DNA of 63,719 bases from CAYQJS01 sp964417895. GTDB lineage: Bacteria > Chloroflexota > UBA6077 > SHYK01. Below are positions 35,862 through 44,840 of the stretch, one piece after another. Within the stretch, counting starts at the first letter, position 1. Each line of letters starts with the position of its first letter. The notes below the pieces were generated by a model. That model was not told the DNA's origin and searched no databases. It worked only from the letters and a program-made list of their open reading frames with translations. The position numbers and the translations under genes are program-made. Location: assembly GCA_964417895.1 (NCBI GenBank), contig CAYQJS010000032.1:1-63719 (forward strand), written 5' to 3'.

Positions 35862-36759
35862 AGAGCCGCGGAAGCACCTGCTCGCAGAGGCGGTCGACGT
35901 AGCCCAAGTCCGCGGTCACGGAACCGAGGATCATCGTTTGGACGCCAGCCTCGACGTACGCAGTGGCAACACGCAGGCAGTCGTCTGCCGACCCCAGCAT
36001 GTAGGACGAAGTGTCGGTGCGCCGCGGGCCGTAGTAGTGCGCCAGGTGCGCCGCGGCCTTGCTCTGAGCCTTGGCGCGGTCGTCGTCGACGCAGGCGTAG
36101 ATCAGCGCGGCAGGTGTGATGGAGCCCGGGTCCCGCCCGGCCGCCTCGGCGTGTCGACGAATTGTCTCCCAGTTGGCGCGGAAGCCGGCGGGGCCGCCGC
36201 CAGAGCCTCCGATGTAACCATCCGCGATGCGGCCGATCCGCTTCAACGCGGACGGGGCACTTCCTCCGAACCAGATAGGGAGATGGGGCTGCACTGGCCC
36301 CGGCCCGACCGGCCCGACGTCCAGCTCATAGAAGCGCCCGCTGTAGCGAATGGGCGAACCACTCCAGGCCAGCCGCAGGACCTGCACCAGCTCGTCTGCG
36401 CGCCCTCCGCGATGCTCCCATTCCACCTCGGCGGCAGCGAAGTCGTCTGCCCGGCTGCCTACCCCGATACCCAGCGTCACGCGGCCGCCGGACAGTTGGT
36501 CGAGGGTACCCACCATCTTCGCCAGCAGCACCGCCGGACGCAGCGTGGCGAGGAGCACACAGGTGCCAAGCCGTACCCGAGTCGTGGTAGCGGCAACGGC
36601 CGCGAGGCTCAGCAGAGGCTCCTGGTTGTCGAACACCAGGCGGTCGGCCGCCCACACCGAGTGCGCACCGGCTTGCTCGGCGCGGCGCGCGAACTCCAGG
36701 GCGGTCCGCGGCTCGGCATCGGGCGCGTTGGCGGGAATTCCGATCCCGACGTGCAGCAT
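35851..36759 (-). CDS. Luciferase-like (LLM) flavin-dependent oxidoreductase
   Basis: The 302-residue protein is a TIM-barrel LLM family member: ALEFARRAEQAGAHSVWAAD, RVRLGTCVLLATLRPAVLLA, the LSGGRVTLGIGVG strand, and the late GPVQPHLPIWFGGSAPSAL. These enzymes use reduced FMN or F420 to oxidise small organic molecules. The signature is closer to FMN/F420-dependent monooxygenases than to bacterial luciferase proper. Its start faces a tandem-repeat region shared with the divergent MFS gene. Confidence 0.87.
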   Translation of the reverse strand: MLHVGIGIPANAPDAEPRTALEFARRAEQAGAHSVWAADRLVFDNQEPLLSLAAVAATTTRVRLGTCVLLATLRPAVLLAKMVGTLDQLSGGRVTLGIGVGSRADDFAAAEVEWEHRGGRADELVQVLRLAWSGSPIRYSGRFYELDVGPVGPGPVQPHLPIWFGGSAPSALKRIGRIADGYIGGSGGGPAGFRANWETIRRHAEAAGRDPGSITPAALIYACVDDDRAKAQSKAAAHLAHYYGPRRTDTSSYMLGSADDCLRVATAYVEAGVQTMILGSVTADLGYVDRLCEQVLPRLFQL

Positions 36760-36805
36760 GGCTTAGGATACCGGAAGTATGATTGCCCCCCATGGCGGTG
36801 GCCGC

Positions 36806-37124
36806 GCTGGATGCCCGCGCTGGATGCCCGCGCTGGATGCCCGCGCTGGATGCCTGCGCTGGATGCCCGCGCTGGATGCCCGCGCTGGATGCCCGCGCTG
36901 GATGCCCGCGCTGGATGCCNNNNNNNNNNNNNNNNNNNNNNNNNNNNNNNNNNNNNNNNNNNNNNNNNNNNNNNNNNNNNNNNNNNNNNNNNNNNNNNNN
37001 NNNNNNNNNNNNNNNNNNNGCCCGCGCTGGATGCCCGCGCTGGATGCCCGCGCTGGATGCCCGCGCTGGATGCCCGCGCTGGATGCCTGCGCTGGATGCC
37101 CGCGCTGGATGCCCGCGCTGGATG
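36806..37124. repeat. 13-bp tandem repeat array interrupted by an assembly gap
   Basis: The unit GCTGGATGCCCGC is repeated head to tail, about eight to nine copies on each side of the N block. A C-to-T variant (GCTGGATGCCTGC) occurs once on each side. Because 13 is not a multiple of 3, every frame reads through with a 13-codon period and no stops on either strand, which explains the spurious frames here. The array fills the 391-base space between divergent LLM and MFS genes. Confidence 0.95.
36920..37019. other. Assembly gap of 100 N
   Basis: Exactly 100 N bases inside the tandem repeat. This round number is the usual placeholder for a gap of unknown length, so the true copy number is unknown and the two flanks may have been joined by scaffolding. 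Confidence 0.97.
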
Positions 37125-37150
37125 ACTGAAGCCTCTGGCCGCGGACATTG

Positions 37151-38422
37151 ATGAGAGAAGAGCGCGCAGCCCCGCCTCACCCCCTGGCGGCCCTGGAGTA
37201 CCCCAACTACCGGCTGTTCTACGCCGCCTACCTCGTAGGGACGCTGGGCACGCTCCTGCTCTTCGCCGCTACCCTGTGGCAGGTCTACGAGCTGACGGGG
37301 TCCGCCCTCCTCCTGGGCCTCACGGGCCTGGCGAGGGCGCTGCCGATCCTGGTCCTGTCCCTGGCCGGCGGAGTCATTGCCGACCGGGTCGACCGGGTGA
37401 AGTTCATCTCGCTCACGCAGGGGGCCAGCGGCGCCCTGCCATTCGCGCTCGCGGCGCTCACCGCTGCTGGCCTCATAGACGTCTGGCACATCTACTTGGT
37501 GACTTTCCTCAGCTCTACGGTCTCGGCTCTCAGCATGCCGGCACGCACCGCGCTGGTCCCCGGCCTCGTCCCGCGCCGACACATGCTGAATGCCATCGCC
37601 CTCGCCTCGTCGATCTTTCAGGTGGCCAACATCCTCGGCCCGGCCATGGCCGGCGTAGGCATCGCTGCTTTCGGGCTCACCGCCACCTACCTTGCCAACG
37701 GCATCGCCCACATCGTGAGTCTCGGCGCGCTCGCGTTGATCAAAGTCGCCCCCGGCGAGATCGCCTCGGTGGACGCATCGCCGTACCGAAGTGTGCTGGA
37801 GGGCTTGGCTTTCGTCCGCTCGCGGTCCATCATCCTGGTCATGCTGCTGATGGACACGGCGGCCACGCTACTCGGGAGCTACCGCACGCTGGTCCCTATC
37901 ATCGCGGTAAGCCTCGGCTCAGGCGCGGACGGGATGGGTTGGCTGTTGGCCGCCCCCGGGGTCGGAAGCCTGCTGGGGACCGGCGCGATCCTCGCCCTTG
38001 GCAACGTGCGCTACAAGGGCTGGTATCTGATCGGCGGGATCCTGGCTTACTGCGCAGCGCTCGTCTTGCTCTCCGCATCGCCGTGGCTGGCGCTCGCGAC
38101 GCTGGCAACCGGCTTGCTGGGCTTCTTCGACTCGGTGCAGATGATCCCGCGCAACACGGCGATCCAGGCCATCACGCCGGACGCTCTCCGCGGGCGGGTC
38201 TCCAGCTTCCAGCTGGTCTTCAGTGGCGGCTCACCCGCCCTAGGCCAGGCTACCAGCGGCGTCGTCGCCGCGGTGCTGGGCGCTCCTCTCACCCTGATCC
38301 TCGGCGCTCTGGCCTGCACCGCGGTCATTGCGGGCTTTACGGCGGCCCGACCGGACCTCAGGGACCGAGACCTTGGGGATGAGCCGGCCCGCGCGGCGGC
38401 GCCGCCCGTCCACGCGAGCTGA
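37151..38422 (+). CDS. MFS transporter, EntS-like
   Basis: About 423 residues with roughly 12 membrane helices. PNYRLFYAAYLVGTLGTLLL at the start, the loop-2/3 motif GGVIADRVDRVKFI and PARTALVPGLVPRRHMLNAI belong to the EntS/TsgA-like exporter branch of MFS. The likely role is proton-driven export of small molecules such as siderophores or drugs. ATG 37151 directly follows a TTG that could also serve. The gene lies just beyond the tandem repeat, which may cover its promoter. Confidence 0.85.
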   Translation: MREERAAPPHPLAALEYPNYRLFYAAYLVGTLGTLLLFAATLWQVYELTGSALLLGLTGLARALPILVLSLAGGVIADRVDRVKFISLTQGASGALPFALAALTAAGLIDVWHIYLVTFLSSTVSALSMPARTALVPGLVPRRHMLNAIALASSIFQVANILGPAMAGVGIAAFGLTATYLANGIAHIVSLGALALIKVAPGEIASVDASPYRSVLEGLAFVRSRSIILVMLLMDTAATLLGSYRTLVPIIAVSLGSGADGMGWLLAAPGVGSLLGTGAILALGNVRYKGWYLIGGILAYCAALVLLSASPWLALATLATGLLGFFDSVQMIPRNTAIQAITPDALRGRVSSFQLVFSGGSPALGQATSGVVAAVLGAPLTLILGALACTAVIAGFTAARPDLRDRDLGDEPARAAAPPVHAS

Positions 38423-38439
38423 CGGCTCCAGCATACTGG

Positions 38440-39020
38440 TCACGTCGCCTGGATCGCCCCGCGGGCAATCTCTTCGTTCGTCTCGTCGTTGCCGGCGCCG
38501 CTGACGCCGATGGCGCCCACCACGTCGCCATCCCGCGTGATGGGAAGGCCGCCACCGGCGGCCAGCACGTGGGCGATGATCATGTCTTCGGCGTTCGCCG
38601 GTGCGCCGTCCACCATGAGCTCGCTCGGATCGACCCCGGGGATCTCCGTCCACGGGCCGAGCCCTCCGCCGGTCGATAGCGCGCCCACGACCCGATCTCC
38701 CTTGCGGATGGGCATGGCGCCCGGCCCGGGGAAGATGTCGTCGCGCATCGCTGGAAGGCGGAGAAGACCGCCGGATTATCCCGCCAATTCGTGGCGTTCC
38801 GGGCGCTCGGCGCCCGCTGGACCGCCGACACGTACGCCTTCGCCCGCGAGACCCACACAGAGGATGGTGGGCCTTCGCCGATGCGCGAGACGGTGACGAC
38901 GTTGCCGCCGGCGTCTACGAGCACGAACGCCCCGGCCTGATTGAGCGCCCGCGCTTTCTCGAGCGCGCGGTCCACGATGGCTCTCGCCTCCGCCAGAGTG
39001 ATGTCCGGTTCACGTGCCAT
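38440..39020 (-). pseudogene. Frameshifted GlcG/HbpS-family (heme-binding-like) protein
   Basis: Two overlapping minus frames together make one GlcG/HbpS protein of about 190 residues. The first (from ATG 39020, MAREPDITLAEARAIVDRAL) covers the N-terminus through AKAYVSAVQRA and NPAVFSAFQR. The second, shifted by one base near 38750, continues MRDDIFPGPGAMPIRKGDRV and ends GLPITRDGDVVGAIGVSG. The order matches the family without missing residues, so one indel, real or a sequencing error, explains it. GlcG/HbpS proteins bind heme or cobalamin-like ligands in some members. Confidence 0.75.
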
Positions 39021-39154
39021 GGTCGTGGCCTCCCGAACGGTAGTGAGCCTCAGGTGCTGACCTGCCGAGTGTATGCCATCGCCCAACGCGAGCGCGGCGC
39101 AAGGGCTACAATCGGGCTACACCACAAGGCCCGATAGGCCAAGAGGGGGCAGCG

Positions 39155-40283
39155 ATGGAAGTGTGGATCCGGCAGAGCATGCCCTACCACTGCCAGGAAG
39201 AGGGCCCGATGCCGTTCCCCGTCCCCGGCTGGATGTGGGATCGCAAGCTGGGAGCGGACCTCTACAGCGACCGCATGCGCTACATCCGCCGCGTCGATGA
39301 GCTGGGGCTCGACGGCATCATCTTCACCGAGCACCATTACGGGCCCAATGGCGGGCTCACCCCGTCACCCACTGTCGCCCTGGCCGCGGCCACCCAGGTC
39401 ACCGAGCGCATCAAGCTGATCACCATGGGCGTCTCCCTCGCCCTCTATCCGCACCCTGTGCGCGTGGCAGAAGAGCTTGCCATGGTGGACAACCTGTCGC
39501 GCGGCCGCCTCGTGTTCGGCATGATCAGCAGCGGGGCCCAGAACCTCTACGCTTACAACGTCCCGGTGGCGGAGGAGCGCGCGCGCCACAACGAAGGCGT
39601 ACGACCTCATCATCAAGGCCTGGACAGAGGAGAATCCTTTCGAGTGGCATAGCGAGTACTTCGACTACCGCTGCGTCTCGATCCTCCCCAGGCCCATGCA
39701 GGTCCCCCACCCGTCAGTGTGGACGACTGCTAGCGCGGACCAGACGCTCGAGTGGGCGGCGCAGAAGCACATCGGCATGATCGCGGCCGGCCCGACAACG
39801 CAGTGCGCGGACATCCTCAACTACTACCAGAACCACGCCGAGACCGCATGCGGCTGGACCCCGACCGAGGCCGATCGCGGGATCGCGAGGGAGTTCTTCA
39901 TGGCTCCCACGAAGGCAGGAGTCCAGGAGATGGTTGACGAGGTGTTCGGCCGCGATCAGGCGGATGCGTACCCGCACATATTCCAGGATCCCAATCTCCG
40001 CGAGCTCGACCGCGAACGGTACGCCGTCCGCAGCTACAGCTACCGCAAGGAGGGTGGCACCGCTGTGCGCGGCGTCGGGCGAAACCTGGACACGATGCGG
40101 AGCGGCCACTTCCTGGTCGGAGACCCGGAGTCGGTCACCGAACAGGCGCTCGCGCAGCACCAGGCCTGCGGGAACGGCGTTCTGATCATCCGACCCGAGA
40201 TGGGGGCGCTGACGCTGGAGCAGGTGGGCGATAGCCTGGAGCTGTTCGCGCGGGAGGTCCTGCCCGTCCTGCACAACGTGTAG
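39155..40283 (+). pseudogene. Frameshifted LLM flavin-dependent oxidoreductase
   Basis: Two frames form one luciferase-like enzyme of about 375 residues. The first (39155 to about 39595) covers DELGLDGIIFTEHHYGPNGG and LSRGRLVFGMISSG. Near 39595 an extra base (AACGAAGGCGTAC where AACGAGGCGTAC is expected) shifts the frame. Read in the next frame, AYDLIIKAWTEENPFEWHSE continues seamlessly into the part ending 40283. The protein resembles LLM enzymes of the alkane/nitrilotriacetate type. ATG 39155 follows AGAGGGGG. It may be decaying or a base-calling error. Confidence 0.8.
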
Positions 40284-40288
40284 CACCC

Positions 40289-40325
40289 CATCGCTCTGGA
40301 GAGGGTGAGGGCGAGGGCATCTCGC
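40289..40325. repeat. Dispersed GC-rich repeat (copy 1)
   Basis: CTCTGGAGAGGGTGAGGGCG followed by AGGGCATC lies between convergent genes. A related sequence in the opposite orientation is at the right window end (CCCTCACCCCCGCCCTCTCC). Both resemble the GGGAGAGGGTGAGGG repeats that occur between genes in many GC-rich genomes. Confidence 0.45.
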
Positions 40326-40336
40326 CCGGTTCTCCT

Positions 40337-40975
40337 CTAATAATCGGCCGGAGCTTCCAGTTCGGCCAACACGCCCGCGAGGTCGCCGCCCACCAGCTTC
40401 GGTACGTTGAGCCGGAGGCCGGGGAAGGCATCGCTCGCGATCACTCCCCGCACATCCGGTTGGACACGCACATAGTCGCCGGCGCGCAGGCGGAACCAGT
40501 CGATGCTTTCGTCCAGCACCCGCCAGACAATGTACTCCCGCACCCCGTTTCGGCGATAGGCCCGCATCTTATCGTGCAGATCATAGGAGGCCGAGCTGGC
40601 GGCGATCTCGACCACAAGCTGTGGCCCGCCCTCGATGTAGTCCTCTTCGGTGACACGCGGCCCACCGGGCTCTTCGCGACACAGGAATGCATCCGGCTGC
40701 ACCTCGTTGTCGGCATCGAGGAGCACTGTGGCGTTGCCGCCGAGGCGCAGGCTGGGGTGTCTGGCCCGGTAAGTCCCGAGCCAGAGCACGACGCTGGCGT
40801 GTGGCTCACCATGAGCACTGAGGCGAACGGGTGATGCCACGTACACGACACCTTCGACCAGCTCGGCCTTGTTGATATCGGGACGAGCGCAGTAGTGTCG
40901 GTGGAACTCTGCCCGCGTGAGGCGGTCTCCCGATTCGAGGATGGGGGGCGCGGTTTGACTCACCTGACGTCCCAC
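40337..40975 (-). CDS. Uma2-family (DUF820) putative endonuclease
   Basis: The 212-residue protein has the Uma2 pattern: KAELVEGVVYVASPVRLSAH, then EVQPDAFLCRE and GGPQLVVEIAASSASYDLHD-K, which carry the Asp, Glu-x-Ala/Ser and Lys of a PD-(D/E)xK nuclease fold. Uma2 proteins are abundant in Cyanobacteria and Chloroflexi and have no agreed role. Its start overlaps the end of the substrate-binding protein gene by 16 bases. Confidence 0.87.
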   Translation of the reverse strand: MGRQVSQTAPPILESGDRLTRAEFHRHYCARPDINKAELVEGVVYVASPVRLSAHGEPHASVVLWLGTYRARHPSLRLGGNATVLLDADNEVQPDAFLCREEPGGPRVTEEDYIEGGPQLVVEIAASSASYDLHDKMRAYRRNGVREYIVWRVLDESIDWFRLRAGDYVRVQPDVRGVIASDAFPGLRLNVPKLVGGDLAGVLAELEAPADY

Positions 40976-42645
40976 TCGTGGGCGTTCCAGGCCGAGTTCG
41001 AGCGTTGAGCCGGCTTTGAGCTCACGTTGACCAGGCGATTGGCGCGGGCATACGGGTCGGGGTTGTAGTAGATCCCCATCACCGGGAGCTGCTCGGCAAC
41101 GTGCTGCGCGATCCGACCCATGATCGGCACTCGTTCGCGAGGCGAGATGGTCCGGAAGTACGTGTCGATGAGGCCGTCGAGCTCGGGATTCATGTAGCGG
41201 CTGCGGTTGATGGCCCCGCCCACCTCGAAGCCGTTTTCGGGGAGCCGGGCCTGAGCACTGTGCAGGACCCTGAGGCCCACGACGTCATGAACCCCGCCGT
41301 AAATCGAGAAGCCCGGAAAGCTGGCCCCCAGCTCCGGGTCCTGCGCCAGCCGCCCCGTTGCACGGAAGGTCGACGTCTGAACCCCGATCCGCTGCCAGTA
41401 GTCGGCGATGGCGACAGCCGGATTGAAGGCCTGGTCCTGAGGCCCGCTCCGGATCTCGACCTCCAGCCGCTGGTCGGCCCCGTCGCGCAAGACGCCATCC
41501 GCCCCCCGGGTGTAGCCCAGCGCCTCGATCATCTGCGTCGCCTGGCGCGGGTCGTAGTCGTACCGTGGCAGGCGGGCTTCGATTTCCCCATATTCGCCCT
41601 GGCCCGGGCTCAGGAAGCTGTGCGCCACCGGCGCCACGCCCGCCTGGAGGGTGTCTGCCATGTCCTGGCGGTTGATGGCGTGCAGCAGGGCGCGCCGAAA
41701 CCGCACCTCGGCGATGATCGCTGGGCGGGAATTGACGAATTGGGGGCTCATCGCGATCCATTGGCTACCTTCGAACCGGATGTGGACGCGCCCGTCCTGC
41801 CACCTGTCGCGGATGGCGATGGCGCGGTCGATCGATCCCAGGGCCTCGGCCATGTCGATCGCGCCTGAGAGGACGCCGGCCGTCAGCGTGTTGCCGTCGG
41901 GGATGAACCTGACCTCGATCTCGTCGACCTTGGGCCGCCCCAGCACGTAGTCGCTGTTGGCCTCCAGCACGGCCATGCTGCTTGGGTCCCAGGAGCGTAC
42001 GCGATAGGGGCCCGTCCCCAGGTAGTCGTACAGCCAGAAGGTCAGGCGGGGGAAGTCCTCCCTGCTCTCCAGGAACTGGCCCTCCAGCCGATGCCGCGGG
42101 AGTGGGAGCGTGACGCCGTCAGAAAAGACCCGGTCGGCGAAGATATACGGCTCTTTCCAGGTGATGGTGAGCGTGCGCTCGTCGAGCGCGGTGATCTGCT
42201 CGAGGGAACCGTAGGCCGGGCAGTTCAGGATCGGCACCTCCCGGTCGCGCCCCACGAGCACCGTAAACAGCAGATCGTCGGTGGTGAAAGGGGCCCCGTC
42301 GTGCCAGCGGACGCCCTGGCGGATCGTCCACGTGGTCTCCATGCGCCCGTCGGGAAATGTCGTCCAGAACCCGTTCTCGAGCGTCGGGATGGTCTCCGCC
42401 AACGCCGGTCGCCGGACTCCCTTTTCGTCGACGACGCTGAGGCCCGGATTCACCAACGCGCGAAGGGTGGCCCTGCCCATCCCCAGGTGGTGCGCGAGAT
42501 CCCGCTCGCCGGGCAAGGCCATCGTGATTCGCTTGAGGCCACCCGGCGATTGCGCCACGCCGGGCGGCGCTTCAGCAGGACCGCCTACACCGCAGCCGGA
42601 CGTCACGACGAGCAGCAAGCTGAGGCTCACGAGTCCACAGCGCAC
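40960..42645 (-). CDS. ABC transporter substrate-binding lipoprotein (family 5, oligopeptide type)
   Basis: 561 residues. A short signal peptide with lipobox (LVVTSGC) implies a lipid anchor. Family 5 features: GRMETTWTIRQGVRWHDGAPFTTDDLLFT, the YLGTGPYRV segment, and RRALLHAINRQDMADTL. Such proteins capture peptides or small ligands for an ABC importer. No permease or ATPase genes lie nearby, so its partners must be elsewhere. Confidence 0.87.
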   Translation of the reverse strand: MRCGLVSLSLLLVVTSGCGVGGPAEAPPGVAQSPGGLKRITMALPGERDLAHHLGMGRATLRALVNPGLSVVDEKGVRRPALAETIPTLENGFWTTFPDGRMETTWTIRQGVRWHDGAPFTTDDLLFTVLVGRDREVPILNCPAYGSLEQITALDERTLTITWKEPYIFADRVFSDGVTLPLPRHRLEGQFLESREDFPRLTFWLYDYLGTGPYRVRSWDPSSMAVLEANSDYVLGRPKVDEIEVRFIPDGNTLTAGVLSGAIDMAEALGSIDRAIAIRDRWQDGRVHIRFEGSQWIAMSPQFVNSRPAIIAEVRFRRALLHAINRQDMADTLQAGVAPVAHSFLSPGQGEYGEIEARLPRYDYDPRQATQMIEALGYTRGADGVLRDGADQRLEVEIRSGPQDQAFNPAVAIADYWQRIGVQTSTFRATGRLAQDPELGASFPGFSIYGGVHDVVGLRVLHSAQARLPENGFEVGGAINRSRYMNPELDGLIDTYFRTISPRERVPIMGRIAQHVAEQLPVMGIYYNPDPYARANRLVNVSSKPAQRSNSAWNAHEWDVR

Positions 42646-42877
42646 GATGATTCCTCCGGCGGTTTAACGCCAGGCGGCGGGCTTCAAGGAACGACAGTAC
42701 TCTGGGTGGCGTGGCCCGTCAATGGGCCCGTCACTGGACCTCGCGACGCGGATGCAGCATTCACGCCAGAAGGCGGCCTGTCATCGCGCCTGGCCTGTCG
42801 AGGAAGGGCTGGCCGACTCCGCGCCTGTAGGGGGGCGAGGACGGCTGAAGGACGGCCTTCCGGCCGCTCAATCGAGG

Positions 42878-44125
42878 CTACACCCCGGGGCCGGCAACCT
42901 CCCCCAGACGCCGCCGCAGAAACGCCCGCTCGGCCTCATTCGTAGCCAGCGCGAGCGCACGCTCGTAGGCGCGCGCCGCCTCCTCCAGGCGGCCCTTGCG
43001 ACGCAGCAGGTCGGCGCGCGCGGAGTGAAAGAGGCGGTAGTCCTCGAGTGCGCCCGTGGCCTCGAGCTTCGCTAGTAGCTCGAGGCCGGCGGCGGGGCCA
43101 TCGGCCATAGCGACCGCCACGGCGCGGTTCAGCTCCACGACCGGCGATGGCGTGTGCCTCAGGAGCTCGCCATAGAGCGCCGCGATCTGCGGCCAATCGG
43201 TGTCCGCTGGCCGCGAGGCGCGCGCGTGAAGCGCGCTGATAGCGGCCTGGATCTGGTACGGGCCGGGCCTGCGCATCCGCAGGGCGCGCTCCAGGAGATC
43301 CAGCCCGCTGCGGATCTGCTCGCCGTCCCACAGCGAGCGGTCCTGCTCCTCGAGCAACACAATGCCCCCGTCGGCTCCCACCCGGGCGCGGCGGCGCGCA
43401 TCGTGGAGAAGCATCAACGCCGTCAACCCCAGGGCCTCGGCCTCATCCGGCATGAGCCCGGCGAGCACCCGCGCCAGACGGATCGCCTCCGCGCACAACT
43501 CCTGCCGTAGGAGCGAGTCGCCCGTGGAGGCCGAATAGCCCTCGTTGAAGATCAGGTAGAGCACCGCAAGGATCGAGGCCAGCCGGCTCGGGAGCAGATG
43601 GTCCGGCGGCACGCGATACGGGATGCGTGCGTCCCGGATCTTGCGCCTGGCCCGCACGAGACGCTGGGCTTGCGTCGCCTCCGGGACGAGGAACGCGCGC
43701 GCGATCTCTACAGTCGTCAGTCCGCCGAGGGTTCTGAGGGTGAGCGCCACCTGCGCCTCCATCGAGAGAGCCGGATGGCAGCAGGTGAACATGAGGCGGA
43801 GCCGGTCATCGGGGATTGCGCTGGGCATGTCTTCTTTCTCAGTCCGCTCCAGGCGCGCTAAATCCTCGAGCGCCTCGCGCCTGACCACGAGGCCGGTCTC
43901 CCGACGCAAGCGATCCATGGCTTTCCGGCGCGCCGCCACCGTCAGCCAGGCTCCGGGGTTCGCCGGCACACCGCGCTCGGGCCAGGTCTCCAGGGCCGCC
44001 GCGAAAGCATCCTGCAGCGCGTCCTCGGCCAGCTCGAAATCGCCCACGATACGAATGAGCGTCGCGAGCACTCGCCCCGCTTCGTCGCGGAAGGTGCGCT
44101 CCAGGGCTGACGACGTCTCACGCAT
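42878..44125 (-). CDS. ECF42-type RNA polymerase sigma factor with C-terminal extension
   Basis: 415 residues. Sigma region 2 (DFELAEDALQDAFAAALETW, GAWLTVAARRKAMDRLRR) and region 4 (LTLRTLGGLTTVEIARAFLV) are followed by a long helical extension of about 200 residues with TPR-like repeats (ALLHDARRRARVGADG; ARADLLRRKGRLEEAARAYE). This domain order defines ECF42, which lacks a normal anti-sigma factor and is usually encoded with a DGPF-domain protein. Such a gene lies just upstream on the same strand. Confidence 0.9.
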   Translation of the reverse strand: MRETSSALERTFRDEAGRVLATLIRIVGDFELAEDALQDAFAAALETWPERGVPANPGAWLTVAARRKAMDRLRRETGLVVRREALEDLARLERTEKEDMPSAIPDDRLRLMFTCCHPALSMEAQVALTLRTLGGLTTVEIARAFLVPEATQAQRLVRARRKIRDARIPYRVPPDHLLPSRLASILAVLYLIFNEGYSASTGDSLLRQELCAEAIRLARVLAGLMPDEAEALGLTALMLLHDARRRARVGADGGIVLLEEQDRSLWDGEQIRSGLDLLERALRMRRPGPYQIQAAISALHARASRPADTDWPQIAALYGELLRHTPSPVVELNRAVAVAMADGPAAGLELLAKLEATGALEDYRLFHSARADLLRRKGRLEEAARAYERALALATNEAERAFLRRRLGEVAGPGV

Positions 44126-44148
44126 AGCCGATTATGACGCGGCGAAGA

Positions 44149-44266
44149 GGAGACGCGGGGACACGGGGTGGCGGCGAGATGAAGACAGTGCAGCTTCTCG
44201 CCGCGTCTCCCCCTCGGCGCGTCCGCGCGTCTCCCCCTCGCCGCGTCGCCGCGTCCCCGCGTCTCC
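44149..44266. repeat. GC-rich inverted and direct repeats between DGPF and sigma genes
   Basis: GGAGACGCGGGGAC (44149-44162) is perfectly inverted at 44253-44266. Inside, CGCGTCTCCCCCTCG occurs twice (44202-44216, 44226-44240). The block fills the 149-base gap between the two genes of the ECF42 unit and could fold into a long hairpin. Confidence 0.65.
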
Positions 44267-44274
44267 GCCCCCGC

Positions 44275-44637
44275 CTATTGGGGATGCTCGTCGAACTCCA
44301 TCAGCGGGCGCACCTCGATAGAGCCGTCGCGCGCGTTCGGGATCTTCGCCGCCAGCTCGATGGCCTCGTCCAGGTCCTTGCAGTCCAGGACGTAGTAGCC
44401 GCCGAGTTGCTCTTTCGTCTCGGCAAACGGTCCGTCCATCGTCAGCGTCTTGCCGTCGCGCACGCGCACCGTCGTCGCCATCGCGACGGGCATCAGGGCG
44501 TCGCCCGACTTGAACGCGCCGCGCCGCGTCACCTCGTCGCCGTAGGCGAAGTAGTCCGCCATCAGCTTCTCCATCTCTGGGCTGCCGGGCGCAGGATTGA
44601 GCTTCTCGTCCAGGTAGATGAGCGCGATGTAGCGCAT
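44275..44637 (-). CDS. DGPF-domain (YCII-related) protein
   Basis: About 120 residues starting MRYIALIYLDEKLNPAPGSP. The name-giving motif is present (TMDGPFAETKEQLGGYYVLD), followed by EAIELAAKIPNARDGSIEVRPLME. DGPF proteins are the usual partners of ECF42 sigma factors and are thought to be their targets or co-regulators. ATG 44637 begins the domain and has GAGGGAGG upstream. Its transcript probably continues into the sigma gene. Confidence 0.9.
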   Translation of the reverse strand: MRYIALIYLDEKLNPAPGSPEMEKLMADYFAYGDEVTRRGAFKSGDALMPVAMATTVRVRDGKTLTMDGPFAETKEQLGGYYVLDCKDLDEAIELAAKIPNARDGSIEVRPLMEFDEHPQ

Positions 44638-44840
44638 GGCGCCTCCCTCTCTTTCGTGCACTTTCCGTGCATCATCTATACGACGAACGAGGCCGCCGAG
44701 AATCGACAGATTTTGCCCCGGGACCCACAGACTTCGGCCCATATCGCAGACTCATTCTTCACCGGATGCCCCTCGGCCCCAGGTGTAAGATCACGCCGCA
44801 AGCAAGTCTGCGACCGGTGGCTCGAGAAGGAGGAGGAGCA

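Noticed and set aside
36806..37124. Possible CRISPR array
   Set aside because: Units are only 13 bp, head to tail, with no spacers and no cas genes.
36609..37711. Long open frames on both strands through the N block
   Set aside because: They arise from a 13-bp repeat without stops and from translating N bases; composition is purely periodic and no protein family is visible.
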